Positions 47,665 through 56,365 of a stretch of DNA of 64,000 nt are shown piece after piece. Under the pieces are notes generated by a model. It made no database searches and was not told where the DNA came from. It was given only the letters and a program-made list of their open reading frames with translations. The stretch's first letter is position 1. Each line of letters begins with the position of its first letter. The translations under genes were made by a program, and so were the position numbers. The DNA is from Micromonospora tarapacensis (GTDB lineage Bacteria > Actinomycetota > Actinomycetes > Mycobacteriales > Micromonosporaceae): contig NZ_JAHCDI010000004.1 of NCBI RefSeq assembly GCF_019697375.1, positions 419,224-483,223 of the forward strand. The letters run 5' to 3'.

Positions 47665-48693
47665 ATGCGTATCGGCGTGCTCACCGGCGGCGGCGACTGC
47701 CCGGGTCTCAACGCGGTCATCCGGGCGGTGGTCCGTAAGGGCGTCGCCAGCTACGGCCATGAATTCGTGGGTTTCCGGGACGGCTGGAAGGGCCCGCTGG
47801 AGGGTCTGTCCCGCCCGCTGGGCATCGCGGAGGTGCGCGGCATCCTGCCCCGTGGCGGCACCATCCTCGGCTCCTCCCGGACGAACCCCTTCAAGATCGA
47901 GGGCGGCGTCGAGCGGATCAAGGACAACCTGGCCGCGCAGGGCGTCGACGCGCTCATCGCCATCGGCGGTGAGGACACCCTCGGCGTCGCCACCAAGCTG
48001 CACGAGCTGGGCGTCAACGTCATCGGCGTGCCGAAGACCATCGACAACGACCTCGGCGCCACCGACTACACGTTCGGCTTCGACACCGCGGTCAACATCG
48101 CGATGGAGGCGATCGACCGGCTGCACACCACCGCCGAGAGCCACCACCGCACCCTGGTGGTCGAGGTGATGGGCCGGCACGCCGGCTGGATCGCCCTGCA
48201 CGCCGGCCTGGCCGGCGGCGCCAACGTGATCCTGCTGCCCGAGCGCAAGTTCGACGTCGACCAGGTCGCCGGCTACGTCGAGAAGCGCTTCCAGCACCAG
48301 TACGCCCCGATCGTCGTGGTCGCCGAGGGCGCCCAGCCGCTGGAGGGCCAGATGGTCCTGCAGAACCAGGAACTGGACGCGTTCGGCCACGTCCGGCTCG
48401 GCGGCATCGGCCAGTGGCTGGCCGAGCAGATGGAGGCCAGGACCGGCAAGGAGGCCCGCACGGTCGTGCTCGGGCACATCCAGCGCGGCGGCACCCCGAC
48501 CGCGTTCGACCGGGTGCTCGCCACCCGGCTCGGCCTGCACGCGATCGACGCGGCGCACGAGGGCGACTGGGGCAAGATGGTCGCGATGCAGAGCACCGAC
48601 ATCGTCCGCGTCCCGCTCGCCGAGGCCACCCGTGAGCTGAAGACCGTGCCGCTGGAGCGGTACGTCGAGGCCGAGGTCTTCTTCGGCAGCTGA
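47665..48693 (+). CDS. 6-phosphofructokinase, predicted PPi-dependent
   Basis: This is a 342-aa group A phosphofructokinase: MRIGVLTGGGDCPGLNAVIR, the donor-site IAIGGEDTLGVATKL, GVPKTIDNDLGATDYTFGFD, and VVEVMGRHAGWIALHAGLAGG. At the positions equivalent to Gly104 and Gly124 of E. coli PfkA it has Asp (GGED) and Lys (PKTIDND). That pair marks pyrophosphate-using enzymes such as that of Amycolatopsis methanolica. ATP use cannot be excluded. AGGAGG lies 11 nt before the ATG. It acts in glycolysis, and reversibly if PPi-dependent. Confidence 0.92.
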   Translation: MRIGVLTGGGDCPGLNAVIRAVVRKGVASYGHEFVGFRDGWKGPLEGLSRPLGIAEVRGILPRGGTILGSSRTNPFKIEGGVERIKDNLAAQGVDALIAIGGEDTLGVATKLHELGVNVIGVPKTIDNDLGATDYTFGFDTAVNIAMEAIDRLHTTAESHHRTLVVEVMGRHAGWIALHAGLAGGANVILLPERKFDVDQVAGYVEKRFQHQYAPIVVVAEGAQPLEGQMVLQNQELDAFGHVRLGGIGQWLAEQMEARTGKEARTVVLGHIQRGGTPTAFDRVLATRLGLHAIDAAHEGDWGKMVAMQSTDIVRVPLAEATRELKTVPLERYVEAEVFFGS

Positions 48694-48701
48694 TCGTCGT
48701 T

Positions 48702-48732
48702 CCGGCGTCGCGGCGGCCCGTCGCGACGCCGG
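48702..48732 (+). terminator. hairpin after the phosphofructokinase gene
   Basis: An 11-bp stem (CCGGCGTCGCG / CGCGACGCCGG) with a 9-nt loop, 9 bp after the stop. Confidence 0.6.
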
Positions 48733-48753
48733 CCCACGAAGGGGGTACGCCAG

Positions 48754-49572
48754 GTGTCAGCCGGAGTGCACACCGTCGCCGTGATCGGTGCCGGCAAGAT
48801 CGGTGAGTTGATGCTCTCCGGGTTGCTGCGCTCGGGCTGGCCGGCGGACCGGCTGCTGGCCACCGTCCGCCGCCCGGCCCGCGCCGAGGAACTGGCCGCC
48901 CGCTACGGCGTCCGGGTGGTGGATAACCTGACCGCGGTCGACGAGGCCGAGGTGCTGGCCGTCTCGGTCAAGCCGCAGGACGCCGCCGCGCTGCTCGACG
49001 AGATCGGGCCCAAGGTGCCCGCCGGCAAGCTGGTCATCTCGCTCTGCGCCGGCCTGCCGAGCAGCTTCTTCAGCCGCCGGTTGCCGGAGGGCACCCCGGT
49101 GGTGCGGGTGATGACCAACACCCCGGCCCTGGTGGACCAGGCGATGACCGCGATCTCCGCCGGGGCGCACGCCACCGGCGAACACCTGGCGCTCGCCGAG
49201 GACATGTTCAAGCCGCTGGGCGCGACGATCCGGGTGCCCGAGACCCAGCAGGACGCCGTCACCGCCCTCTCCGGCTCCGGCCCGGCGTACTTCTACCTCC
49301 TGGTGGAGGCGATGACCGACGCGGGCATCCTGCTCGGCCTGCCCCGGCAGGTGGCGCACGACCTGATCGTGCAGACCGCGATCGGGTCGTCGGTGATGCT
49401 GCGCGACTCCGGCGAGCACCCGGTGAAGCTGCGCGAGGCGGTCACCTCGCCCGCCGGCACCACCATCTCCGCCATCCGCGAGCTGGAGAACCACGGCGTA
49501 CGCGCGGCTCTGCTGGCCGCCCTGGAGGCGGCCCGTGACCGGGCGCGGGAGTTGGCCGCCCAGGCCGAGTGA
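48754..49572 (+). CDS. proC: pyrroline-5-carboxylate reductase
   Basis: ProC reduces pyrroline-5-carboxylate to proline with NAD(P)H. The 272-aa protein has the N-terminal dinucleotide fold VAVIGAGKIGELMLSGLLRSG, VLAVSVKPQDAAALL, RVMTNTPALVDQAMTAISAG and the C-terminal signature LREAVTSPAGTTISAIRELE. ALSGSGPAYFYLLVEAMTDAG is the substrate site. The GTG is preceded by GAAGGGGG. The DUF2203 gene follows after 45 bp. Confidence 0.96.
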   Translation: MSAGVHTVAVIGAGKIGELMLSGLLRSGWPADRLLATVRRPARAEELAARYGVRVVDNLTAVDEAEVLAVSVKPQDAAALLDEIGPKVPAGKLVISLCAGLPSSFFSRRLPEGTPVVRVMTNTPALVDQAMTAISAGAHATGEHLALAEDMFKPLGATIRVPETQQDAVTALSGSGPAYFYLLVEAMTDAGILLGLPRQVAHDLIVQTAIGSSVMLRDSGEHPVKLREAVTSPAGTTISAIRELENHGVRAALLAALEAARDRARELAAQAE

Positions 49573-49605
49573 GCCACGGCCTCCCCGACGCACCACGTGG
49601 TGACG

Positions 49606-49611
49606 CATACT
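49606..49611 (+). promoter_or_regulatory. putative -10 box of the DUF2203 gene (leaderless)
   Basis: CATACT followed by 6 nt and the GTG at 49618. Confidence 0.4.
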
Positions 49612-49617
49612 GGCGCG

Positions 49618-49968
49618 GTGTTCACTCTCGCCCAGGCCCGGTACCTGGTGGCCACCCTGTACCCCCGCGTCGAAGAACTGATCCGGGTCCGGGCCGACCT
49701 GGCCGAGTTGCAGGCCGACCTGGCCGCCCACGGGCTCAGCGCGCTGGGCGGCCGGCCAGAGGCCAAGGCGTTGGAGGCTCGCCTGCACGCGGTCCTCGAC
49801 GAGATCCGGCAGCACGGCATCGAGGTCAAGAGCGTGGCACCGATGCTGCTCGACTTTCCCGGCGAGCGCGACGGCCGTCAGGTCCTCTGGTGCTGGCTGG
49901 AGGGGGACACCGACGTGCGTTGGTACCACCGCGCCGACTGCGGCTTCGCCGGCCGCCGCCCGATCTGA
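49618..49968 (+). CDS. DUF2203-family protein
   Basis: This is a 116-aa protein of unknown function. It opens FTLAQARYLVATLYPRVEELI, a helix-rich stretch common to the family, and ends LLDFPGERDGRQVLWCWLEGDTDVRWYHRADCGFAGRRPI. The WYHxxDxGFAGR C-terminus is the hallmark. It is the last core gene before the accessory region. An in-frame earlier ATG exists at 49597. Confidence 0.85.
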   Translation: MFTLAQARYLVATLYPRVEELIRVRADLAELQADLAAHGLSALGGRPEAKALEARLHAVLDEIRQHGIEVKSVAPMLLDFPGERDGRQVLWCWLEGDTDVRWYHRADCGFAGRRPI

Positions 49969-50041
49969 CGCCGAGTGGGTCAACAGGCGAGTGCGGGCGC
50001 ACGGTCGGCCCGAAACGGATCACCCGACGGCTTCTCTTCTA

Positions 50042-50383
50042 TCACCTGACCGGCGGCATCCCGTTCACTAGATAGCGACAATTGCCGGTTCGATGGGCTG
50101 ATGCGGCGTTGCGGAGACGCTCGATACCAAGCTCCTCACGCAGTTCGCGTTCGGCAGCGAGGTGCGGCGGTTCGTTGGCCTCGGCCATGCCGCCGGGAAG
50201 ATCCCAGTCCGGCTTGTAGCGAGGGTTGACGAGCAGTACGTGGCCTTGTTCGTTCCTGATCAGGACGTCTGCGCCCACCCGTTTGCGGGGTTGCTTGGCG
50301 TTGCCCTCGGCGAGGTGGGCGTGCCACGCATCGGGGTCTCGTTCGTAGAGTGGACGGTCATCCGCCGTCGAGTCTTCCGGCAC
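50042..50383 (-). pseudogene. NUDIX hydrolase, truncated at the C-terminus
   Basis: The 113-aa ORF has DPDAWHAHLAEGNAKQPRKR, then DVLIRNEQGHVLLVNPRYKP and a complete Nudix box (GGMAEANEPPHLAAERELREELGI). After ELGI the sequence departs from the family (HRTGNCRYLVNGMPPVR) and stops about 50 residues early. The last segment is probably foreign sequence at the boundary with the core genome, so the enzyme is probably non-functional. Its ATG overlaps the end of the regulator gene, the usual arrangement for an HTH-TPR regulator/NUDIX pair. Confidence 0.7.
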
Positions 50384-50706
50384 CGGCTGCTCCTACCCGT
50401 AGCGCACCCATCGTACCGATCCATGATCGCTCTCGGATCGTCCGTTGGAGCCGCTCAAGGAGCGCGGGAATCTCGGTGTACGTCTTGGCCTGTGACCGTA
50501 GCAGTACGGAAGTGTGTAGCAGTTGATCCAGGATCATGCTTGAGCCGAGGCTCGTGATCTCGTCGAGGGTCTGGTGGGTCAACGCGCACGCCTCGTCTAT
50601 CCGCTCCTTGCCGATCAGCACCGTGACCAGCATGAGCTGCGCGAACGCCGTGCTCCTGACCCTGTCGACCGATCGAGCTGCCAGCGCATCCTGTAGCCGG
50701 CGGTGT
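50358..50706 (-). pseudogene. C-terminal fragment of the HTH/TPR regulator disrupted by the composite transposon
   Basis: On the reverse strand this encodes HRRLQDALAARSVDRVRSTA, FAQLMLVTVLIGKERIDEAC and further TPR-like helices to a stop at 50358. Joined to 58189-59324 with one copy of the 10-bp repeat, the frame reads RIGDLSEAHRRLQDALAARS without interruption. It therefore belongs to the same gene. See the other half at 58,189-59,324. Confidence 0.85.
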
Positions 50707-50716
50707 GCCTCGGACA
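50707..50716. repeat. 10-bp target-site duplication, left copy
   Basis: GCCTCGGACA immediately outside the left IS end. The identical 10 bp lie immediately outside the right end at 58189-58198. Confidence 0.9.
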
Positions 50717-52078
50717 CAGGGCTCAGGCAAGGTAGCGGAATGCCCGGTGTGAGTGTCTTGGGCGGACACTCCTGATCATGGTGAGATGAGGCCGGGCGCG
50801 GTCTCTCGGTGATCATTCAGGTGTCGAGGCTGAGATGGATCAATCGAGGACCGCGCCCGTTGGGATCATCATCGCTGATCGGTGTGCTGGCTGTGCACGC
50901 GGATCAGGTCGCAGTGTCGTTGCCTGCTTCGTGCCGGGCGAGTCTGGTCGAGGCGTTGGCCGTGGTGCCGGACCGGCGTGATCGGCGGGTGTGGTGCATC
51001 CGCTCGCCGGGGTCCTGGCCACCGCGGTCGCAGTGGTGCTGGCCGGAGCCCGTTCAGCTGCTGCGGTCGCGGAGTGGGCGGCCGACGCTCCGCAGCCGGT
51101 GCTGGCCGGGCTCGGCGTGTGGCGTGATCCGCTCACGGGACGGCATCGGGCGCCGGACGAGTCGACCTTCCGCAGGATTCTGGCCGGTGTCGACGCTGAC
51201 GCCCTGGACGACACGGTCGGCCGGTGGATCATCGCGTCCCAGGCGGCGGCGGACAACCACCGGCGGGTGTACAGCGTGGACGGCAAGACGTTGCGCGGCA
51301 GCGGCCCGGCCGGCGGCCAGGTGCATCTGCTCGCCGTGCTGGACCAGCACACCGGCGCCGTCCTCGGCCAGGTCGATGTGGACGGCAAAACGAACGAGCT
51401 GACCCGGTTCCGGCCGCTGCTGGAGCCACTCGACCTTGCCGGGGTGATCGTCACCGCCGACGCGCTGCACACCCACCGCGAGCACGCCCACTGGCTGGCC
51501 GACGACAAGAAAGCCGCCTACGTCTTCACGGTAAAGAAGAATCAGCCGCGTCTGTATCGGCAGCTCAAGGCCATACCCTGGGCGAAAATCCCGGTTCAGG
51601 ACGAGACCGGCAACCGCGGACACGGACGATACGACATCCGCCGCCTGCAAGTGGTCACCTGCACCGGCACGCTCGCCTTGGACTTCCCGCACGCCGTGCA
51701 AGCCTTACGGATCCGGCGCCGCCGGTTGAACCTCAGTACCGGCCGATGGTCCACCGTCACCGTCTACGCGATCACCAACCTGACCGTAGCCCAGGTCGGC
51801 CCCGCCGACCTGGCCGACGCGTTGCGCGGACACTGGGCGATCGAGATTCTGCACCACATCCGTGACACCACCTACGCCGAAGACGCCAGCCGCATCCGCA
51901 CCGGTAACGCGCCGCGTGTCATGGCCACCCTGCGAAACACCGCGATCAGCCTGCTCCGCTTGGCCGGCATCACCACGATCGCGAAAGCCCTCCGGCGTAA
52001 TAGCCGAAACCCCTACCGACCACTACAACTACTCGGAATAACGTGAAACAGACAAAGGGCTACCTTGCCTGAGCCCTG
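50717..52078 (+). mobile_element. ISAs1-family insertion sequence, copy 1
   Basis: This 1,362-bp element has perfect 20-bp terminal inverted repeats. It is one base shorter than copy 2 and lies in the opposite orientation. Its transposase is frameshifted at that base. Confidence 0.9.
50809..52046 (+). CDS. ISAs1-family transposase, copy 1 (one-base frameshift)
   Basis: The gene reads GTG ATC ATT from 50809, as in copy 2, but a GGG at 50987-50989 replaces the GGGG of copy 2 and shifts the frame. From 50991 on, the frame encodes 351 residues ([20 protein letters not shown] onward) identical to copy 2. They include the DDE residues in [23 protein letters not shown] and [18 protein letters not shown]. 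If the base loss is real, this copy cannot make full-length transposase. Copy 2 could act in trans. Confidence 0.9.
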
Positions 52079-52327
52079 CCCGAGGGGCGGGTTCCATCTG
52101 CTGTCGGCCTACGACACGTCGACCGGTGTGGTCCTGGCGCAGGTCCAGGTCGCGGCGAAGTCGAACGAGATTCCGGCGATCGCCCCGCTACTGGAGCAAG
52201 TCGCGGCCCGTTTGGACAGTCTGGCCGGGGTGTTGATCGTCGCGGACGCCCTGCACACGCAGGTCGCCCACGCCCGAGCTGTCGCCGCCGCCGGTGGGGA
52301 CCTGTACGTGTCGGTCAAGGCCAACCA
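52079..52327 (+). pseudogene. second ISAs1-type transposase, 5' exon fragment
   Basis: Directly after IS copy 1 comes the middle of a different ISAs1-type transposase: GGFHLLSAYDTSTGVVLAQV, VADALHTQVAHARAVAAAGG and DLYVSVKANQ. Its 5' part is missing, cut by the IS end. The reading frame is then interrupted by the group II intron and resumes at 54737. Codon use matches the IS family of the region. Confidence 0.85.
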
Positions 52328-52858
52328 GTGCGCCACGAGGCGCTCTGACACATCCCCGTTTCAGGCGGGACAGACTCGAAGGGAGGTCTGCTGGGTCCGA
52401 TGGCTTACCTGGATCCGAAAGGTGAAGGGGACAAGAGCATGCCAGGAAATCGGCGGCCGGGTTCAGATGCCCGAGACGGCGTGCCGGGAGACCCGTGCGG
52501 TATGGCGAAGACTTGATTGTTTGAACCCTAATCTCCAGCGGCAGCAATTTACTGCGACCGGAAAGGCATCTGAAACCGGTGTCCGTCGTGGTCGGGGTGT
52601 ACTGGTTCGCCCTGGCCAACCTTCGCGGCGGAAGCGATACCCGGCGAGGGTATTCAAGGAGATGAGTGGGGCGCCTGCAGCCGCGCTATTTCGTGTGTCA
52701 GAGACGAACGTGGGATCACCGTCCCAGTTCGGCTGGCGGTGTCGGAGCACTCGTAGTAGTCGCCGGAGTAACGCCCGGCCAAGGAGAACGGGAAAGCCGT
52801 TCACAGGGCGAAGGGGTGCAGGTGATGCGGACTGTGAGAAACAGTGGAGGTATGCGTA

Positions 52859-54628
52859 ATGCAGAGCGCTGACACGGTACTCAAAGTCCTGCGTGGCAGG
52901 GGACGACGAAAACTGCCCCTGGAACGGCTGTATCGGCAACTGTTCAACGAGCAGTTGTTTCTGATCGCCTACGGGAGGATTTACGCCAACGACGGCGCGA
53001 TGACGCCCGGAGTCGATGGGAGAACACCCGACGGGATGAGCCTGGAAGCCATCCGGGACATCATCGGTCGGCTTCGCGCCGAACGCTACCGGTTCACACC
53101 GGTCCGCCGGGTTTACATCCCGAAGAAGAACGGAGCCCAACGGCCCCTCGGGCTGCCGGCCTGGACCGACAAACTGGTCGGTGAGGTGGTGCGCCTGCTG
53201 TTGGAGGCGTACTACGAACCGCAGTTCTCGACCAGGTCGCACGGGTTCCGCACTGGTCGGGGCTGCCACACCGCACTCGACGAGATCGCCTCGACATGGA
53301 CGGGCACGACCTGGTTCATCGAGGGCGACATCGCCGACTGCTTCGGGAGCCTCGACCACGAGGTCATGCTCGCGATCCTCGCCGAGCAGATCCACGACAA
53401 TCGGTTCTTGAACCTGGTAGGAGGAATGCTGCGGGCGGGATATCTGGAAGACTGGAAATGGCATGCCACGCATTCCGGTGCGCCACAAGGCGGCGTCATA
53501 TCGCCGATCCTGTCGAACATCTATCTCGACCGTCTCGATACATTCGTGGAACAGGAAATGGTCCCGGCCTGGACCCGCGGAACAGTCCGACGGCCGAACC
53601 GGGCGTACTACAACGCGACGTCAAGAGTCGGCTACTGGAAAAGGAAGGGCGACCGCGACAAGGTCAAAACCTACCGCAAGATCCAGCAGTCGATTCCCAC
53701 TCGCGACGTTCACGACCCGGACTACCGCCGGCTACGCTATATCCGCTACGCCGACGATCACCTCCTAGGATTCGCCGGCACCAAGGCCGAAGCCGAACAG
53801 ATCAAGAACGAGCTAACCGCGTTTCTGCGCAAGGATCTGAAGCTCGCTCTCTCTACCGAGAAAACCTTGATCACCCACGCCCGCACCCACAAGGCACGGT
53901 TCCTCGGCTACGACATCTGGACACGGCAGGCCGACACCTGGCACACCAAGGGCAAACGATCACTCAACGGCTCCATCGCCCTCGGTGTCCCACCGGAAAA
54001 CGTCAACGCCAGATGCCGAAAATACCTGCGGAAACAGAACAAGCCCCTGATCCGTAACGACCTGATCCGCACCAGCGACCACAACATCGTCGCCTCCTAC
54101 GGCGCGGAATATCGAGGATATGTCCAGTACTATCAGATGGCCGGAAACATCAGCTGGCTCAACAAGCTCCGTTATGTCATGGAACGGTCGATGATGTCGA
54201 CCCTGGCAGCCAAATATCGCCGACCACCGTGGGTGATGCGAAACCGCTACCAAACCACCGTCGTCACCCCCCACGGGAAACGCCGGTGCTTCGAAGCGAC
54301 CCAGCGCACCCCGAACGGAACGGTATTCACCGCCAGATTCGGCGGGATCCCGCTACGCCGCCGCAAACACGCCCGCCTCATCGACGGAGCGTGGCCGACC
54401 CGGCGGGGAACCCAACTCATCGCCCGGCTCACCGCCGGGATCTGCGAACTCTGCGACGCCCACGACGGGATCACCGTCCACCACGTCACACGACTCGCCG
54501 ACCTCAACAGATACAGCCCTGCGGCCACACCACCCTGGGTGCAAGCCATGCGGGACAGCCGACGGAAGACCCTGATCGTCTGCGCCCGCTGCCACGGCGA
54601 CATCCATCAACAGCCGCACACGCAGTAG
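52859..54628 (+). CDS. group II intron reverse transcriptase/maturase with HNH-type C-terminus
   Basis: This is a 589-aa intron-encoded protein. The RT domain includes YIPKKNGAQRPLGLPAWTDK, FIEGDIADCFGSLDHEVML, SGAPQGGVISPILSNIYLD and the catalytic RYADDHLLGFAGTKAEAEQI. A maturase (X) domain follows around residues 400-480. The C-terminus has an HNH-like zinc region (CELCDAHDGITVHHVTRL ... CARCHGDIHQ), the DNA-cleaving part of such proteins. The ATG at 52859 has GTGGAGG 8 nt upstream. It acts with the intron RNA in splicing and retrohoming. All domains appear intact. Confidence 0.93.
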   Translation: MQSADTVLKVLRGRGRRKLPLERLYRQLFNEQLFLIAYGRIYANDGAMTPGVDGRTPDGMSLEAIRDIIGRLRAERYRFTPVRRVYIPKKNGAQRPLGLPAWTDKLVGEVVRLLLEAYYEPQFSTRSHGFRTGRGCHTALDEIASTWTGTTWFIEGDIADCFGSLDHEVMLAILAEQIHDNRFLNLVGGMLRAGYLEDWKWHATHSGAPQGGVISPILSNIYLDRLDTFVEQEMVPAWTRGTVRRPNRAYYNATSRVGYWKRKGDRDKVKTYRKIQQSIPTRDVHDPDYRRLRYIRYADDHLLGFAGTKAEAEQIKNELTAFLRKDLKLALSTEKTLITHARTHKARFLGYDIWTRQADTWHTKGKRSLNGSIALGVPPENVNARCRKYLRKQNKPLIRNDLIRTSDHNIVASYGAEYRGYVQYYQMAGNISWLNKLRYVMERSMMSTLAAKYRRPPWVMRNRYQTTVVTPHGKRRCFEATQRTPNGTVFTARFGGIPLRRRKHARLIDGAWPTRRGTQLIARLTAGICELCDAHDGITVHHVTRLADLNRYSPAATPPWVQAMRDSRRKTLIVCARCHGDIHQQPHTQ

Positions 54629-54638
54629 CAACACTGGA

Positions 54639-54674
54639 GAGCCGTGATGCGGGGAAAGCTCGCACGTCCGGTTC
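54639..54674 (+). ncRNA. group II intron domain V
   Basis: The sequence begins GAGCCGTGATGCGGGGAAAG and ends CGCACGTCCGGTTC. It folds into the typical domain V hairpin with a GAAA tetraloop and the AGC-like catalytic region, just 10 bp after the maturase stop. Confidence 0.88.
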
Positions 54675-54736
54675 GGGGAGGAGTCGCGCGGAAACGGACC
54701 CCCACAAGGGACACCGCGCCGCGCGGCTTACTCCAC

Positions 54737-54872
54737 GCCGACCTTGTACGCCCAGCTCAAGCGCCTACCGTGGGCGCAGGTGCCGGTCGGGGACCAGCAC
54801 CGCGACACCGGACACGGCCGCCGCGAGACCCGGACCGTGAAGGCGCTGACTGTCCCCGACCTTGCTAAATGA
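54737..54872 (+). pseudogene. second ISAs1-type transposase, 3' exon fragment
   Basis: This fragment continues the frame of 52079-52327 after intron removal: QPTLYAQLKRLPWAQVPVGD, then HRDTGHGRRETRTVKALTV. It diverges from the family at PDLAK and stops at 54870-54872, so about the last 130 residues are missing. The intron host was therefore already broken, or was broken later by deletion. Confidence 0.85.
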
Positions 54873-55342
54873 TCTTAGAAACTCGCTTGGTCAAGCCCAC
54901 TCTAAGGGGAAGGTCACGTTGCTCTATGGGAACCGATAAAGATCAGCTATCTTCACTTCGCCTTCAAGGTTGGAACCTCAAGTTTTCCTCAAGGGAAATC
55001 CTGTGATTCAGACCCCTGATCGACACCTTGACCTGCAAGTAATCCTGGTCGTCGTCCAGGTTTGTCCAAAGTGCGGCACCGTCACCCCCTTGACAAACCT
55101 CAATTACTTCAAGTCAGATTGACTCTGCCGCGGGGGCGAAGGAGGCGTCACTCAATTTTGCCCTCCTGTGGCGCCGCGGAAACCGCGGTGACTTTATGGG
55201 CACTAGTTCCGGAGGGAGGCTCCAGGCGTAGCGGGGGATTTCTAATTTTGTAGGCGGCGCCGGGTTCTGGGTGCCGTTAATCCGCCGTGCAATTCTAAGT
55301 GTCAGGATCGGTAGCGGTAAAACATTGAAACGGGGTAATGTG
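54873..55342. other. 470-bp low-GC non-coding stretch inside the composite transposon
   Basis: Base composition is visibly poorer in G+C than the flanks. No ORF with support was found. A TTGACA at 55090-55095 is followed, 18 nt later, by TCAGAT at 55114-55119 and could form a promoter reading toward the secreted-protein gene. A small CCGCGG-AAA-CCGCGG hairpin also lies in it. Its origin is unknown. Confidence 0.4.
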
Positions 55343-56281
55343 ATGATGAAACGGTTATTGCCGCAAGGTGTCGTCGTTAGCGCATTGGCGGTGGCGATGG
55401 TCGTGACGACTATGGCGGTCCCGGCGGCTGCCCAGCCCTCTTCGCCGTCGCACCGGATCGAACGGGCGATGAGCAAGGTGGGCCTGCAGAACTCGCCGGA
55501 AGAGGCCTTGCCAACCCGTAAGGGCGCGGCCAAGATCAGCGCGGATCGTCCTGCGGTGCAGGTTGTGGCTGACGGTGCCAGCGTCGGCTTGGCCCTAGCT
55601 GCTGACGGAGACAGTGTGGCAGCAGCGGAGGGCGACGGTCGGGCGTTCGGTGACGTCGCCCGAGACATGGATGCGCTCGTGCGGCCCGTCGAAGGCGGCG
55701 CTCAGATTCTGACCGTTATGTACACCGCGGCGGCTCCCGGCACGCACTACTACGAGTTGTCGCTACCGGCTGGTACGAGCGTGAAGGCGGTTGGCGCTGG
55801 GTTCGTCCTGATCGATTCGGCAGGTCTTGTTGTCGGAGCAATCGAAGCGCCTTGGGCGAAGGACGCCAGCGGTCGATACCTGCCCACGAGCTACACGCTC
55901 AACGGCAGCACGCTGGTGCAGACGACCGACACCGCCGGTGCGGCGTTTCCGGTGGTGGCCGACCCCAAACTCACCTACGGCTTTGGGGTCTATCTCAATA
56001 TGTTCGGCTGGGAGGCCCGAGCCTACGCCATCGCAGCCATCGCGGTTGGCGGTACCGCTCTTGCGGTAGGGTGCACTGCCGTCGGCAAGATTCCAAACCC
56101 TTTGTTGAGGACTCTGGCAAGTTTGGCCTGTGGCGCCGGTGCGGTCAACCTCACAAAGGTATGGAACGCGATCATCACCATCTACCGTTCAAACGCGCTG
56201 CAGAACAACTCCTGCTACCAGATGAAGATCATCCCTACGGGCGACAAGCTGGTAAAGGTTAACGGGTCGAACTGCACGTGA
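55343..56281 (+). CDS. secreted protein with hydrophobic cysteine-containing C-terminal domain; transposon cargo
   Basis: This is a 312-aa precursor. A signal peptide covers residues 1-30 (AVAMVVTTMAVPAAAQ), followed by an acidic pro-region. A beta-rich domain (about 118-208) ends in AAFPVVADP, the boundary seen in many actinobacterial exported proteins before variable C-termini. The last 104 residues hold two hydrophobic helices (about 226-250 and 255-282) and four cysteines (244, 263, 291, 311). They could insert in membranes or form disulfides. No catalytic motif is seen, so the function is unknown. Start: ATG 55343, with GTG 55340 and ATG 55346 as alternatives. It is convergent with a 58-aa membrane protein. 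Confidence 0.8.
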   Translation: MMKRLLPQGVVVSALAVAMVVTTMAVPAAAQPSSPSHRIERAMSKVGLQNSPEEALPTRKGAAKISADRPAVQVVADGASVGLALAADGDSVAAAEGDGRAFGDVARDMDALVRPVEGGAQILTVMYTAAAPGTHYYELSLPAGTSVKAVGAGFVLIDSAGLVVGAIEAPWAKDASGRYLPTSYTLNGSTLVQTTDTAGAAFPVVADPKLTYGFGVYLNMFGWEARAYAIAAIAVGGTALAVGCTAVGKIPNPLLRTLASLACGAGAVNLTKVWNAIITIYRSNALQNNSCYQMKIIPTGDKLVKVNGSNCT

Positions 56282-56308
56282 TGAGGTAGCGGCATCGGGG
56301 AGGTTTCT

Positions 56309-56348
56309 CGCGGATTGGGTCAGGCGAAAGATCCTGACCCAATCCGCG
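56309..56348. terminator. bidirectional terminator between the two cargo genes
   Basis: A perfect 16-bp stem (CGCGGATTGGGTCAGG / CCTGACCCAATCCGCG) with an 8-nt loop, followed by TTCTTCT. It lies between the secreted-protein stop and the stop of the small membrane-protein gene. Confidence 0.85.
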
Positions 56349-56365
56349 TTCTTCTAGCGATACTG

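Larger units (their letters stand above)
52328..54736 (+). mobile_element. group II intron, 2,409 bp, with intron-encoded protein
   Basis: The 5' end GTGCG fits the GUGYG rule. The 3' end is CTCCAC (AY). Splicing from 52327 to 54737 gives AAC-CAG-CCG-ACC, restoring KANQPTLYAQLKRLPW in the host transposase. Domain V is visible at 54639-54674. A domain VI-like stem follows, in which GGAGT and CGCGCG pair with the ACTCC and CGCGCG segments just before the 3' end. The reverse-transcriptase ORF sits between domain I-type sequence and domain V, as in domain IV insertions. The element looks complete and potentially mobile. Confidence 0.88.

Noticed and set aside
55062..55253. 63-codon ORF in the low-GC cargo stretch
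   Set aside because: Arg-rich product, no Shine-Dalgarno and no motif. It is treated as non-coding.
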